From the NCBI RefSeq assembly GCF_000003815.2, contig NC_049983.1, forward strand, positions 596,524 through 660,523: a stretch of DNA of 64,000 nt, given 5' to 3'. This document shows, piece by piece, positions 18,447 to 31,939 of the stretch; positions within the stretch are counted from its first letter, which is position 1; each line of letters opens with the position of its first letter. The DNA is from Branchiostoma floridae (Eukaryota > Chordata > Leptocardii > Amphioxiformes > Branchiostomatidae). The position numbers and the translations under genes were made by a program. The notes under the pieces were generated by a model. That model was given only the letters and a program-made list of their open reading frames with translations. It was not told the origin of the DNA and ran no database searches.

Positions 18447-21076
18447 AGTGATCAAAACTGAAGTCTCCTCTGTAGTCCTGGAGTAAGAAGATTAACCACA
18501 GTTAGTTCTAGCAAAGCTTCTCCTATTATGTCAGTCAGTCCTCATTCTCTGTGAGTCAAGATAGACTTAGCTATGAAGTTAATGATTTAGGGAGAACAGA
18601 TGCTGTTTCAGTCTAACTTCAAAAGTGGACACCAGACATTGCACTTACAAAATAATTATGTTTTGTGATTTGTTTAAATATAGTCATGCTGACAGAGTTG
18701 CAGTCACAGTTGTGTGGTGCCTGTCAGGGATATTGCTAGGCTCTGACGCCTCAAATCTGTCCCATTGGACTGCAGAGGTACATTTCTGTGTTTAAACGAG
18801 TAGGCCATGGTGTCTATTCATTGCCATGTTGATTTTAACTCAAACTTTTAAAAGAAATCTGGGGTCCAAATATAGCCTTGTGACACTGGGGGTCCCATTG
18901 GGGTCATGCCTAAAAGTGAAAAAAGCCCATGAACTCCTTGGCGGGGTTCCTTTTTCTAATTGTGGCCGAAGCACTTGGTTAAGCTATTACCTGCAAGATA
19001 TCTTGATTCAGTCAAGCTGCTGAAAATTGATGTCTGGAAGAAGACAGGCAAAGCCTAGAATGACTACAACTGCTGAACACCCACTTACACTCTTGCTGGC
19101 TATGGGCACAACCCTTTGTTGTTTCCACTTACTCTACTTTTTCCCTTGCTATCAATAAAAGAAAATTGCTGGCTATAACTTTGGTTAATGGCACCGAGGA
19201 GGTTATATATAACCCCTGCAATCAATAAAAACAAGTTTACTAAAGTTAGTGATTCTCCCCCTTAATCCGCCTACACAGAACTACAAGAACAACAGATAGT
19301 GAAATACACCTTGCATAAAGTCGCCTCAATAAACACAACTACTGTACAATGTCATGTACAACAGTGAGAGAACCTCACCCAATTCCCTCCATCTTCCATG
19401 ATAAAATCATGATGTTGTGGCGGGAAACTCATCATGCGAGACGCTATAGGGGTTTAGAGAATACTAGATAGAACTCAAGTCAACTTCTTGTTCGAACACA
19501 AACATCCCTGTTCCTCTGCACAAATCGCCTATGTTTTTTAAACGTAGTCTCCTCGTTTCCGGTTTGATATGGAAGCATTTCTATAGTTGTCTTCAATATC
19601 ATACTTTGAAGTATCTGTATCCCCCTTCAGAGCTTCCTATCGGCGCATACGATATTTTCTGAGTTTTCTCTCAGACACCGAAGCGAATTAAATATAAATC
19701 TACCCTTTATATCCAACAAACCCAACGTTAAAAGATTACGGGTTCTCCAGATACTCTCTGAAGTTGTTGCTGACAGAAACTTGCTGAGAATTTCACGCAG
19801 ACGGAAGGCTTTTGGAACAAACGTCGGGGCATAGCTAGCGGCCAGTGAGTGAGACACAGTTAAAACATGTTTTCATAAAATAATCTCCCTGTCAAATCAA
19901 GGAGCTTTTACTGATAAAAGCTCCTTGGTCAAATTGATGATTGCAGAGTAGACAAGATCTTTGGACGTACCTGAGTGGTATGTAAGATGCGATCCCGTCG
20001 ATTTAACGGCAAAAAGTCGTGTAAAACTGTGAGGCGAAAACTCACTTCTTTCCCACCTCAACACACTTGGTGGACGGAGGCGCGGAGGTTTTTCGAATCC
20101 GTTCCGCGGAGCTGTACAGGTAAGGATATGCTCCGCTGAGTTGGATTCTGGATGAGTTCCGCGGAGCCAGATTCAGAATGGGCTGCACGGAGCCACTTTC
20201 GTAATCAGGCGAGGGGACCCCAGTGGCTTTATAGGGTGCTGGCCCGAGAAGTCTGCGGTCTTGGAGTTCACGCCTGAAAAGTCCAAGTCAGTATTATATG
20301 CATGTTGACCCTCTAGTCCTCTAGGAGGGTTCGGGATCGTAGAATTCGAAAAAAAAAAACTCGTCCAACTAACTGGTCTGGTTGAAAACCTCCGTTACAA
20401 CCGTGTGCACAAGTTAGATTTTAGTATCTTTGACAGAAAGTTGTGTTTTCTATGTGTTTTTTAACTGCGTGCAGAAGACCTGGTTTGTATCATTTTCTTA
20501 AACATTGTGAATAGTTTCTGATATACCAGTTCAAGATTATGACAATGCCAAGTAAAGCAATTTCTTTACCTCAGTTTGCATGTTTAAAGCATAAAGGATG
20601 ATTAAATATATGCAGAAATGCTACAGATATGCAGACATGATAAAGATTTTGGTGTTCCCAATCAGTCTGTTATTGTACTGCAGTGAAACATCCGATTTTA
20701 ATATCTCGATCCATAGCGATAACTGATGTAAATTTCATACTTATATGTGTAAGTCACTTAGTAAATACCTCAGTAATTATGTACTTATTCAAATCATTTG
20801 CATAATATTTTTATAAGCTGTAAATATTTCAAGGTGGTCTGAGGTACCCTGTGATACTGAGATATTACAAGGGTGCCGATGAATTTATACGAATTTTCGA
20901 AATTCATACAATGCACTATGTATACGTGTAGAATTAACCCATGGCTAATTTTATCATGATCATATTCAATACCCTAATTTGCTTAGTAGTGAATCCTATG
21001 ATATGAGTTCCGTCAAACACGTTTGTATTCTGTGTGTGATTCGTATGGATACTCCATTATGTAGTACATTGTATTG
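18447..21076. other. Upstream region of the zinc-finger gene
   Basis: No coding exon is supported. It holds a perfect 13-bp-stem hairpin (19898-19927) and a CCGCGGAGC-rich stretch at about 20090-20200, where GTTCCGCGGAGC and related words recur. The latter may belong to the first exon/promoter of the minus-strand zinc-finger gene or to a repeat. Confidence 0.4.
19898..19927. repeat. Perfect short hairpin
   Basis: CAAGGAGCTTTTA, loop CTGA, then TAAAAGCTCCTTG: a 13-bp perfect stem with a 4-nt loop. The function is unknown. Confidence 0.6.
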
Positions 21077-21155
21077 AAGTCGGCTGTATGTATCAAAATT
21101 GCCTCCTAGCAATTCAAAAGATTATTGCAGATAGATCACAGATAGCTACAAAATG

Positions 21156-21243
21156 CGCCAAAAAAATAGTTACTCAAGCAACTGGATATGGTTTTGAAAC
21201 GGTCAAAACCATATCCAGTTGCTTGAGTAACTATTTTTTGGCG
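21156..21243. repeat. Near-perfect 41-bp inverted repeat (foldback)
   Basis: The left arm (21156-21197) and right arm (21203-21243) are reverse complements apart from one extra A; the loop is AACGG. Arms contain ATAGTTACTCAAGCAACTGG and ATGGTTTTGA. A related single arm (CATATCCAGTTGCTTCTTTA then ACTGTTTTTTG) lies near 56770. It looks like a recent or conserved MITE core, within a stretch (about 21077-21345) loosely related to the repeats at 5114 and 14689. Confidence 0.85.
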
Positions 21244-21743
21244 TATCTTATTACCTGGATGTCTAACCTACATCGACGTAGCTACAAAATGGTATGAGTC
21301 GCTAGGGGCCCTCAATAACACATGACGATTGTCCACATGCACCAATGACCGTTGTAAAGATTATATTACAGTTGGACTGGTATGTGCTTGCGTGTTTTAA
21401 AAATGCCCCATGCAACCTAATAGGTAACAGATCCTATTAAAACATTCCGGGTTTTCTTCACGCTATCAGGACCACATGTCTACGTTTTTCTGTATGGACC
21501 TGTAGCTTGCAGTCTTTGTAAACGTAAACGACAACAACACAATGGTACATATTTTTCCAGACGGGAAAGCAACAACATCCTTCCATGGCTTCCAAACACA
21601 TTTTTTTGTTTCAAGAATAGGAACCTGGTGGGAACGTGTTGCTTTGATGCCAGTGTCTTCTTTGGCCAAATCAATGAAGCACCCATGGTGGCAAAGAAGT
21701 TGGAGCAACACCTCATCAATTAAAATATGGAGTATCCAATAGT

Positions 21744-21783
<40 letters not shown>
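21744..21783. repeat. (TA)n microsatellite
   Basis: About 20 alternating TA dinucleotides. Confidence 0.95.
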
Positions 21784-21786
<3 letters not shown>

Positions 21787-21804
21787 TCTATAGTGCATAT
21801 AGCT

Positions 21805-22195
21805 ACGATGGAGCTCCGCGGAGTTGTCAAAAGCTTGGCTCAGGGCTGCACTAATATTTACGTTCAGTAGAGCTCCTTTTCTTGAAGGTGACGTGAATCA
21901 AGTGTAAACATTCATATTGCGTAGAGCAAACTCTGTGAAGTTGGCAAAAATTCATCGCTGTACTGTATTGAAAGCTCCATGGAGAGCTCTAGAACGTTTC
22001 TTAAAGGTGACGTGGATCATATATTCACAATGCGTAGAGCTACGAGGGATTGCAAAAATACGGCGCAAGGTTGTACCAATAGCTCCGTACAGCTGGCAAT
22101 AATTTGGCATAGGGTTTTAACTATAATAGCTCCATGGAGCTAGCTCCGTGGAGAAAGCTTTATGGCGACGGATCTAGCTCCATGGAGCTTTTAGT
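21805..22195. repeat. Cluster of AGCTCCATGGAGCT-type palindromes
   Basis: Variants occur near 21811 (GAGCTCCGCGGAGT), 21979 (AGCTCCATGGAGAGCTC), 22128-22152 (AGCTCCATGGAGCT followed directly by AGCTCCGTGGAG) and about 22174 (AGCTCCATGGAGCT). The spacing is irregular and the spacers partly similar. There is no coding frame. It lies about 600 bp upstream of the TATA box of the CEMIP-like gene. Confidence 0.65.
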
Positions 22196-22772
22196 ACGGC
22201 CTATGTTCACTATAACTTTGGATCATTATTTTACCTAAAGGAATAATACGTTCTTATTATTATAAAACTGACAAAAAACTCAAGGGCAGACGTACGCAGC
22301 CCTTTAGATCGTCCAAGCTCTGGCCTTGTCAGAATGTCACCTGTATTTGGCACCTTACGTCAAACTTAACGCTTTTAGAAACGGTAGACAACTATATTTG
22401 TTCAAGTCAGATAAGCATAGATAGGGACATTTGCAACTCTACATCTCCGTATATCTCTTCATGCCTGTGTTGTGGTCCCACTTTTACCGTGAGCAATGAA
22501 AACTGTACAGTTTGACTGTTTTTCCCCTTTATCCGTTCCAAAGTGTAACGCTTTATGAAATATATCATATATATAACACGGAACCAGTCATGAAAATAGT
22601 TTTTGCGGGCAGTTTTTCTTAGCGATCGCCCAGTAGAACTACCCGTCCTATATGTCGTCGAGTCTGTACGTAGGTAAACGTAACGTTTGCTCAAACACAC
22701 GAATTCCGTACTGCCGCTTCCTAACTAATGATAAAGTAAGCATGACACCGTATCCTTGCGTGGGCAAGAGCA

Positions 22773-22780
22773 TATAAAAG
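22773..22780 (+). promoter_or_regulatory. TATA box of the CEMIP-like gene
   Basis: TATAAAAG lies 71 bp upstream of the ATG at 22851. A TTCAGTT initiator-like sequence near 22809 sits at the expected distance of about 30 bp. Confidence 0.65.
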
Positions 22781-22850
22781 TCTCGCGCAGACACGGGCTT
22801 TCGGTCGCTTCAGTTCCACGGTGGCCACAGCTGAAGAAGATTGGCTGAGG

Positions 22851-25800
22851 ATGGCTACGCGTGCACTTCTAGCAGTCTTACTGTTTTCTCTACCTGCTCT
22901 TATTTTGTCACAGCACACGGGTAAGGCAGTTCTGTTGTAGGGTATCTATGTCCCCGACTAGCCATTGTCGAAGGTTGCTTATCAGACTTGGTGTACACCA
23001 CATATCCATATTTTGTGCGGTGTCGATACCGTAATAAGGATCTATTTGATCTTTCACTCATTTGTTCTCTGTCTGCTAATAGGGTAGAGAAAACGTTGTT
23101 TTTTTATTTTGATATATTGGATGCAGATTTTAAACATCTTAGCTGGGCTTTTGCTGACTTTATTTTTAGCTGGAGCCATGTTGATTTGATTATATGGATG
23201 ACGTCCTGGCACGCAATATTCTTGTCCGTTTGCGACAAAACTGTAAATTATTCAAAGCAGATGCAAAATTAGCAAATATGTGCTACATCTTGAAAAAAAA
23301 ACCTCGGTCGATTCCAAAGACGATGTAAAAGAACAAAGATGAAAAATCTATTGTTCTTTATACCATACTCTAATTAGATTTCATAAAGAAGGTAATTTTT
23401 TGTCAAACTTAAAGTTTGTTTATTCGCACGCTCGAATTAAATTCGAGGTTCATCGAGGATGACATCCATATGACCGAGTCAACATGGCCTATTTGTAAAT
23501 ATTTCCATGGGAAGGTCAGCACCTGGATTGCGCTCCTCAAACACGCACTATGCCAGCATGAATTCGAAGTTATCTTATTAATGTCACATCAGTGTAATTT
23601 TATTTAACCATAATGTTGATAATTGGATGATTCTTACAGAGCGGTTATATTCTAATTCACATTAATTGTTAAGAGGATTGGCAAAAGCGCTTTATTGCGT
23701 ATCGAAGACTTCTCTGGCACTCATACATACATAGGTAAGATAAACAAAATGTCCCCTCATAGTATGTTAAGGTGGAGACAAACAAAATGGGATTAAGATA
23801 AACAAAATAACAAGTTATCTTCTCCTAGTGTATAATTAGATTTATGTATGGGATGGAATGCATTTATTTCTTTTGAACAAGCAGCAAGAAAGATTAACAG
23901 CCTAATTTGTGTGTTTTAGACAAACGTCTTCATTGCAAAATAAAATTTAGCGGTAGTTAACGTTGCAGTCGAATTTGACCAAGAAGATGACGGAACGAGG
24001 ATATGAAATATTTTCGTTCTGGAATTGTCATGTCATCACAAAATCAAACACAGTAGGCCATAAAACAGTCTGCATTATTTAATTTTCAGGGTGCCCGGAT
24101 GTTGACCCAACGCTGACCCCATGGAACCCTAGGCACGACCCCACCGCGCAGGTGGTTGTGGGTAGGGGACAGAACTACCTGCTCCAATCATCCGCCACCT
24201 TTTTCTCACTAGAAATCAAAGATGGAGGTAAGTGAGTTATAGAAATGTTGCTAAGACTTCCATTGTGTCTATTTATTTAAACATGATTTTGACAACTTAA
24301 ACTTAGATTCACTATGTCAGTTAAGACAGTTTGCGTCATTCTGAATGTACATGGGGCTGTGGACACCTTTGCACTGGCATGGCCGTTTAAATCCTATATT
24401 AATTTGAAAACAACTTACACATCGGATTATGAAAAAATATGTAACATTTCCGAGCTGTATGTTGCAACGTTGAATGTTTCGACATATTTTATATACTAGT
24501 AAATGTTTTATTTCCAAAATAATGCCCTAATTGCAAGAACGGTCTCAAAGTAAGAGTAATGTACATATAACAACACTGGTTACTAATTAAGTATAAGGTA
24601 CTGCGTTTACTATTTGGTTGGGTTTCACTTCTTCGTTGAAGGCAGTTGAACTCCCCAACATGCACGTTCTGCGCATTGAATGATAACATGGTACATGTAT
24701 TTCCTAATGTAGCCTGGCTTTAGCAGACAAGAAGTGAGTACTACATATGTTATCAATACAGGTCGTGTTGTATTTGCCGACCTTGGATCTGCAAGTACCA
24801 ACGAGATCATTCTTCGGTCACGTGAGATCACCTTGGGCAGCGATGGCGAGTTCCACATCGGCAGTGAGACCTGCCCGTACCAGGGGAAGGCCACGGTGTC
24901 CCTGTACGACCGCAAGGACGACCAGAAGAACAGCAAACAGTTCCTGGTCATGGCAGGTGGGACACTGGAGATCCACGGGCAACACAAGCTGGCGTGGACA
25001 CAGCTCACACAGACAGTGCCACAAGGAGGACTTCCTAAGGTAAATACTGAATTTACGATAGCTCATAATCCCTAGGTATTTCATACTACAAAATCTCATA
25101 CAACATTTTTCCTTAAAGTAGAGTACATGCACATGTAAAGCTATTTCACCTTTATCCGCGGGGTAACCTATATCCGCTGTGTTAGAAAAAAGGGTAATTC
25201 GGGATATTTAATCGGCGGACGGTGGTTTCAAAATGCAATTACAACATTGCATTTTGAAACCACCGTTCGTCGACTTTATGTTCCTAAATACTCTTGTCAT
25301 TAAGAACAACGGATATGGGTTATCTTGTGGACAGAGCTGAACTAGCACCTTTTTACATGTCATTCATTCACTTGAACGTTTTGTTCTAAAGAATGGTTTC
25401 AATTTTGGGCCAAAATGTTACAAAATGGGCCACCTCTATTCAAATCCAGGGAGCCTACTACTACACATCTGACGGTAAGGGATGGGTCCGTGGGATCCAC
25501 TTGCGCGTCATCGACGAAATAACCGGAGCTGTGGTGGACTCGGCAAGGTTCGACACTTACGCCGACGCGGAGAACAGCCGAAGTTTGGCGACATTCATCG
25601 ACCAGGTACCTTCGGGAAAGATCGTGGCTCTGGCGACGTTCGACGAACCATCCCGAAATCTAGAGGACTCTGCAAAGGAGAAGCTTAGAGAGCTTGGGAG
25701 CGTGGAGGTGGACTCATTGGGAATTAGGTGAATTTTACGTTTGAGATCACATTGTAAACAATCACTGTATACTAGTATCAGTCATATTATTAGTAGAGGT

Positions 25801-28800
25801 GAACAATTTACGTTTATGACCGCATCGATAGGCAGCGCCACCTATAGATGCAGTACAAGTACAATGTGAAGCAATCAGCACTGCCTTGACAAATGTGACA
25901 ATCCCCGAAACGTCTACTAGGTAGAAATACGTACAACAAGGATCTGAAGTAACAACGTCTTCATGCAGTAACGTACAAACCTGATAAAACTATTAATGAA
26001 GGATTATGATCTTCTTTTAGAAAATCGAGACTTTGCACGATCGATGTAAAGGTGGCTTATCTGGCGTTATAACATTCTCATCAATGTAAATCGAATTTGA
26101 CGATAGTTGTTTTCAATTAATTTTTCAGGAATCCGTGGGTGTTTGTCAGTGTAAAGGGAGATCCCAGCGTTGCTGTTGAACAAAGGATCCCATACATAGG
26201 TAAACGAGCTCCTCTAGGTGTTGAGAACACTTCCTTCTACTATGCTTTTATCGGCCATAATTTGTCTCAGAGAAACTTATGATTTCTTAGACAAGTGATT
26301 TTTTTTGTCTTTCATTCCTGTTACAGACACAGAGACTACTGGTACAGCAACGGTGACAGCTATCTTTGATGCCTTCTTCGGATCCTTCAAAGTCGTCCTT
26401 AAGAGTGAATGGTTGGCAGGTAAAGACTTATGGTTTATACCATGGGCACTTCAAGACAGTGAGCCCAATATATTGCTGTCTCGTTCGAAAAGAAAGTGCT
26501 AATCGATTAAATTCTTGTACAAATGGTAATTAGGGGAGGGGAACACCCCCATGCATGTTAAAGAACCCACCACACCTTTTCAAAAAGAGTAGGAGCATAC
26601 CCGGTGTGTGATGGAGCAAATCCGTCTGTCTGTAGTTCAAATCACCTGGATGCAAGCCTGGCGAATCTCCGTCTCGTATAAGCCACACAGTGATTTACAC
26701 CATTTACCTGAATTGGACGGGAGAATTGGAGCATTATCCGTCTTGTATAAGATGAAATGGTACGTCAACACGGGCCGTAAGGGGAGGTATAACCCCAACG
26801 ATGTTGTATGTCTCTATTACTAGTTCTAATATTATATACAACAATTTGGTTGGAATTACTCAGGAACGAGATGCAGTTTTTCCATCGAGCCAACTGCTGA
26901 CGAATACGTCATCAACCTGAAGGATGACGTCACTTCCTGGCAGCCTGGGGACCACATCGTGCTGGCCAGCACGGACTACAATATGGAGCAGGCAGAAGAG
27001 TTCCAGCTGCTGCCGTGCCAGGAGTGCTCCAGCCATCAGGTCAAAATCAGCGGTAAGACACTTAATCTGTTGATATACTTTCTGATGAGTTAGCCTGGGT
27101 ACCATCCTCCGCAGTGCTGGCTCAATCCTTTCACTTGCTAACTGGTTAGCCGTACTGACTGCTTAGCAAACGAAAGCATTGAGCCAGCGATCACTACAGA
27201 GGATGGTACTCAGGCTTGTGTTGAGGCATAGATACATCAGAGCTCTGCATGCGGCATCCCTAAGGAAAGACGGTGTGCGCCATAGTCTTTCTGCAACTTA
27301 TGATCCTCACTCCTGATTGAGTGACGTGTACTATGTATCTGTGTATGTATCTATGTCATCAAGGGTTTTGATGGTTTAAAGTATTCTTTGCTATCAAAAT
27401 CTCCGATGGATGACATGAATGTATTATATCGCCTTGTAACATGCCCCTCATGCAATCAGTTCACAAAAAAAGGCAACTGTCCGCAGGTACAACCGAGTAC
27501 ATGCACTTTGGGGAGATAACCGATGACGTAGACTTGCGGGGAGAAGTCGGTCTTCTGACTAGGAACATCAAGTTCCAGGGGGAGGTAGAGGACAGCTGCT
27601 ACGGAGATAATTTCTGTCAGTTCTTCGACTATGATACGTATGGAGGGCATCTCAAGGTACGTCCCATGTTTTGCATATGTTGGGGAAGCTTTCTGCATTT
27701 GACGGATACAGTTTATTGATAAAAAGCATTATGTTATAGTCAATGAACCGCCATGACGTTATAATCGGGTGTTCTAGACCGGTTGATAACTCTCCATATC
27801 ACATGGGTTTCCATCGAATAAATCTAACGCACTTCGCGCGCACCGAGTTCGGTGCAGTCGAAATTTTGAGTACCGCATTCGGACGCCGGAAAAGATTTTG
27901 TTACAAATTTTGGATCAAGCGCACCAGATTGTCTCAACTTGGAGCATTTCTCATTCAAATATTACATAAATAAAATTGTGTATTCCGTTTACCTCTCAGT
28001 ATAAGCCATCTCAAAGGTCGGATCACCCTCCGGCCTTCAGCGATGCCACGTATACTTGTGGTTGCGGGCTGGTACCTTGGGATCAGGTTATATAAAATAC
28101 ACTGTGTTGTATTCCATATTTACTGGGGCTGTATTCGAGCGGTGACGTGCCTATATCTTCAGGTTTTGCAAGGCTTCAAGAACGTTCACTTGTCCGGTAT
28201 CGAGTTCACCCGCATGGGCCAGCAAGTGCAGGGCAGCTACCCTGTCCACTTCCACATGGCCGGAGATGTGGACGAGGTCGGAGGCTACAGCCGCCCAACG
28301 TACGTCCGAGAGCTGTCCATTCACCACTGCTTCTCTCGCTGTGTGACCATTCATGGCACTCACGGGCTGCTGGTCAGTCATTATAATGATATCAACGACG
28401 ATTTGTATTCGATAAATGAAGCATTGCAAGATACATAAACGATTAAAAGTCAAATCAGAAATTTGTCATCAGCTTCCATATATCGACAGATAAGAGCTGA
28501 AGAAGAGTGATGGAAGTCACTTGAATCGACCTGAAGTAAATCTCCGTTTTTATCCAGCTGTAGACTTATACGTAGAAATTGAATGGTATTTGCACTTTTA
28601 TTAGCGCAGTTAGGTCGCAAATACAATGTCTTTCGTATCTCGTATATGCAGGTCCAAGACACGGTTGGTTACGACACACTCGGGCACTGTTACTTCTTGG
28701 AGGATGGCTGGGAGCAGCGTAACGTTCTGGACCACAACCTGGGCCTGGTAACCAGACCTGGCACCTTGCTGCCCAGCGACAGGGACACCAACATGTGCCG

Positions 28801-31800
28801 NNNNNNNNNNNNNNNNNNNNNNNNNNNNNNNNNNNNNNNNNNNNNNNNNNNNNNNNNNNNNNNNNNNNNNNNNNNNNNNNNNNNNNNNNNNNNNNNNNNN
28901 NNNNNNNNNNNNNNNNNNNNNNNNNNNNNNNNNNNNNNNNNNNNNNNNNNNNNNNNNNNNNNNNNNNNNNNNNNNNNNNNNNNNNNNNNNNNNNNNNNNN
29001 NNNNNNNNNNNNNNNNNNNNNNNNNNNNNNNNNNNNNNNNNNNNNNNNNNNNNNNNNNNNNNNNNNNNNNNNNNNNNNNNNNNNNNNNNNNNNNNNNNNN
29101 NNNNNNNNNNNNNNNNNNNNNNNNNNNNNNNNNNNNNNNNNNNNNNNNNNNNNNNNNNNNNNNNNNNNNNNNNNNNNNNNNNNNNNNNNNNNNNNNNNNN
29201 NNNNNNNNNNNNNNNNNNNNNNNNNNNNNNNNNNNNNNNNNNNNNNNNNNNNNNNNNNNNNNNNNNNNNNNNNNNNNNNNNNNNNNNNNNNNNNNNNNNN
29301 NNNNNNNNNNNNNNNNNNNNNNNNNNNATTAGAAGCCGCTTAAATGCGGACCCCATTTGCTAGGGCATTTCGTGCAATTATCCGAATGGTGCAACAAAGC
29401 AAAGTTATTAAAGCTGGACCACACCACCGCTGGATTTGGGGACGTCGTGCAATTAACAGAAGTGTGCGATTATCCCTTATGCAATTGACTTGCTTCAAAT
29501 GTATTTGAAAAGCATATTGCACGTACAGTCTCAAAGTAAGAGAAAAGTAATGGAATACATAATCCTAGTTTCCAATCAAGTATAAGATACGTATAGTACG
29601 ATGCTGGGTTTGACGAACAGCCCCCCTCTTTGCATAAAAGCAGGTTTAGTGATATTAGAAGGAACGCAGGTCGTTAATGGTGAAAACTCGCTGAAATTGA
29701 GGTAACAGTTCGAAATAATAATGATAAGTTCCTTTCGGCCTTGTAGTGAATACACTAAAACATATAACTTATTTTCCATAATTGTATCCATTGATCAATT
29801 GAGCAATATTTACATAAACTTTCGTGGACAGGTATCTTTTCTTATAGCGTCCCCTTCCTATCTCTCATGGATGTGCACGTATTGTTTTATAGGTCATGGG
29901 GATATGGTTCATCTTCCACCGAGAACCCACAGGTCCGTCCGCAGGGGCTCTTCCCAAATGGGAGGCGGAGCGAACCCCACTAGGACGCCTCTACAACAAC
30001 AGAGTGCACTCCAATGGAAGAGTATGCATTGGTCATGGAGTAAAAATATAGATTATTGAATTTGAGTGGAAACGGTTTGGTAAGGGAGGATAGTAGATGA
30101 GAGTTTGACAAAGATTACCCACAAACGGATTGTACGAAGGCGTTGTCATAATGTCAACATACATAATGTCAACATACTTTGATATTGGACTTTTCCTTTC
30201 GCAACCAGCAAAGCCTCGCCTGCTTACGTTTCCCTTTCTTGCTTATCATACATTTTCGTCAGAGATTCTAACTGGAGTGCTCCTTATCGTCGACCGCCAT
30301 ATGTGGCCAATGTATGTGGCGCTTTTGAGGCGAGAACAATCGCAAACGTGGCAAAATATGTAGCACGCACCCTTCCCCCCGGTCCGGTTTCAGTACTGGT
30401 GTTGACATTCTTATATCCAGGCAACCTCCTTGATCTACCAAATGCGCCGTCTATCCTTATCCGTGGATCAAGGAGGCTGTCTGGATAAGAAAGTTAATCC
30501 CATTTGAGACTTTACAGGTTACCTTTAGGATACCTTGAGGTTGTGTCCAAGAAAACTCCAGTATTCTATGTTCTACAAACCGGATGATACTATTCTTCAA
30601 TGTAAGCATATTTGTGTTGATGGTGATTACCTGTACATGCCTAGTCAATTATTGACTTATCGTTTTTAGCAAGCACAATATTTTGTTTCTCCCTTCCCCA
30701 GGCTGGATTGATGTTGGACGGGGGAGTGAAGACCACACAACCGACAGCAAACTCACCGTATGAGTACCTGTCCATAGGGCACGGAGGAGGGGCACGGTAA
30801 GGACTGTCACAACTAATTATATTAGGTTATTCATTCGTGCCGGCTGAAAATTGCTCAGGTTTGACAAGACATTGACTAGGTTTACACAGTCACGTGTTTT
30901 CGAGTGCACCCAAACAGCCAAATAACTTTTTGCCAATGTAAAACAGAGGAAACGTAAATACATTTATACATTGGTGAAACTGAACGTGCGTTGAAAACTA
31001 GATTTATGAAACATCCACGACTGCCAGCTAAGATGTATGTCAATACATATACATGAAGTCTCACCGGGAAACCCCGATTTGCTGGACAAAGTCAAAATCC
31101 TGGATTCAAAATCTTGGAAAGAGGACTGAAAGACGCTGTGTACATTCGAGCTCACCACCTACGACCCACTGCTGTAGTCCCGTGGTTTAAACTTACTTTC
31201 CGGAAGCTGTATAGTAGACGGGTCCTTTCCATGAACAAGGCCGACGGAATCATTCGAACATTTTGTCGGACAGTCCCAAGAGTGTTCTGTTCATACCTTT
31301 CGCAGCGAATTGACATCGAACGTCCAGCAGCGCCGGTGGTGAGACGACCAAAGTATTGCCTCGGTTTTGAATCACTACCAACTTGCAAAACAAGTTGCCC
31401 AACATTTAAAACATGTGGAACACTTATGGCATGAAAGAAACACATTTTACATTTCTACTTACACAGTATAGAGTCTACAACAAGTCAACACGGAAAACGC
31501 GTGCGTAACCAATGCAAGTTACTAGTGTGATCTTGTCGAGGACTTGCATGCCTTATACATGTTATATATTTCTATCTACGGAAAAACTTGCTATTTGCAG
31601 GTACAAGCCTCACCAGAACGCCGACCTGTCCCAGCCGCGGGTACCTGCCATGATTGAGGGGCTCATCGCCTCCAAGAACTGGGTCTGGGGCTCCTGGATA
31701 CGGGGAGGGGACATCTGGTTCGACAAATGCGCGTGAGTTAACGATATAAACAGATAGATATAGATAGACAGATATAGATAGATAGATAGATAAATACATA

Positions 31801-31856
31801 GATACATAGTACGTACTTCGCTGTACGTATAAGCGATATGTTTGACTGTATAACCA

Positions 31857-31939
<83 letters not shown>

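Noticed and set aside
18447-18455. Three-codon N-terminal extension of the zinc-finger protein
   Set aside because: The extension begins with TTG, not ATG; the ATG at 18446 is the credible start.
31181-31434. Coding exon downstream of the Penelope fragment
   Set aside because: The open frame has no similarity to CEMIP at this point, and the real exons on both sides (30702-30796 and 31601-31732) join in phase without it.
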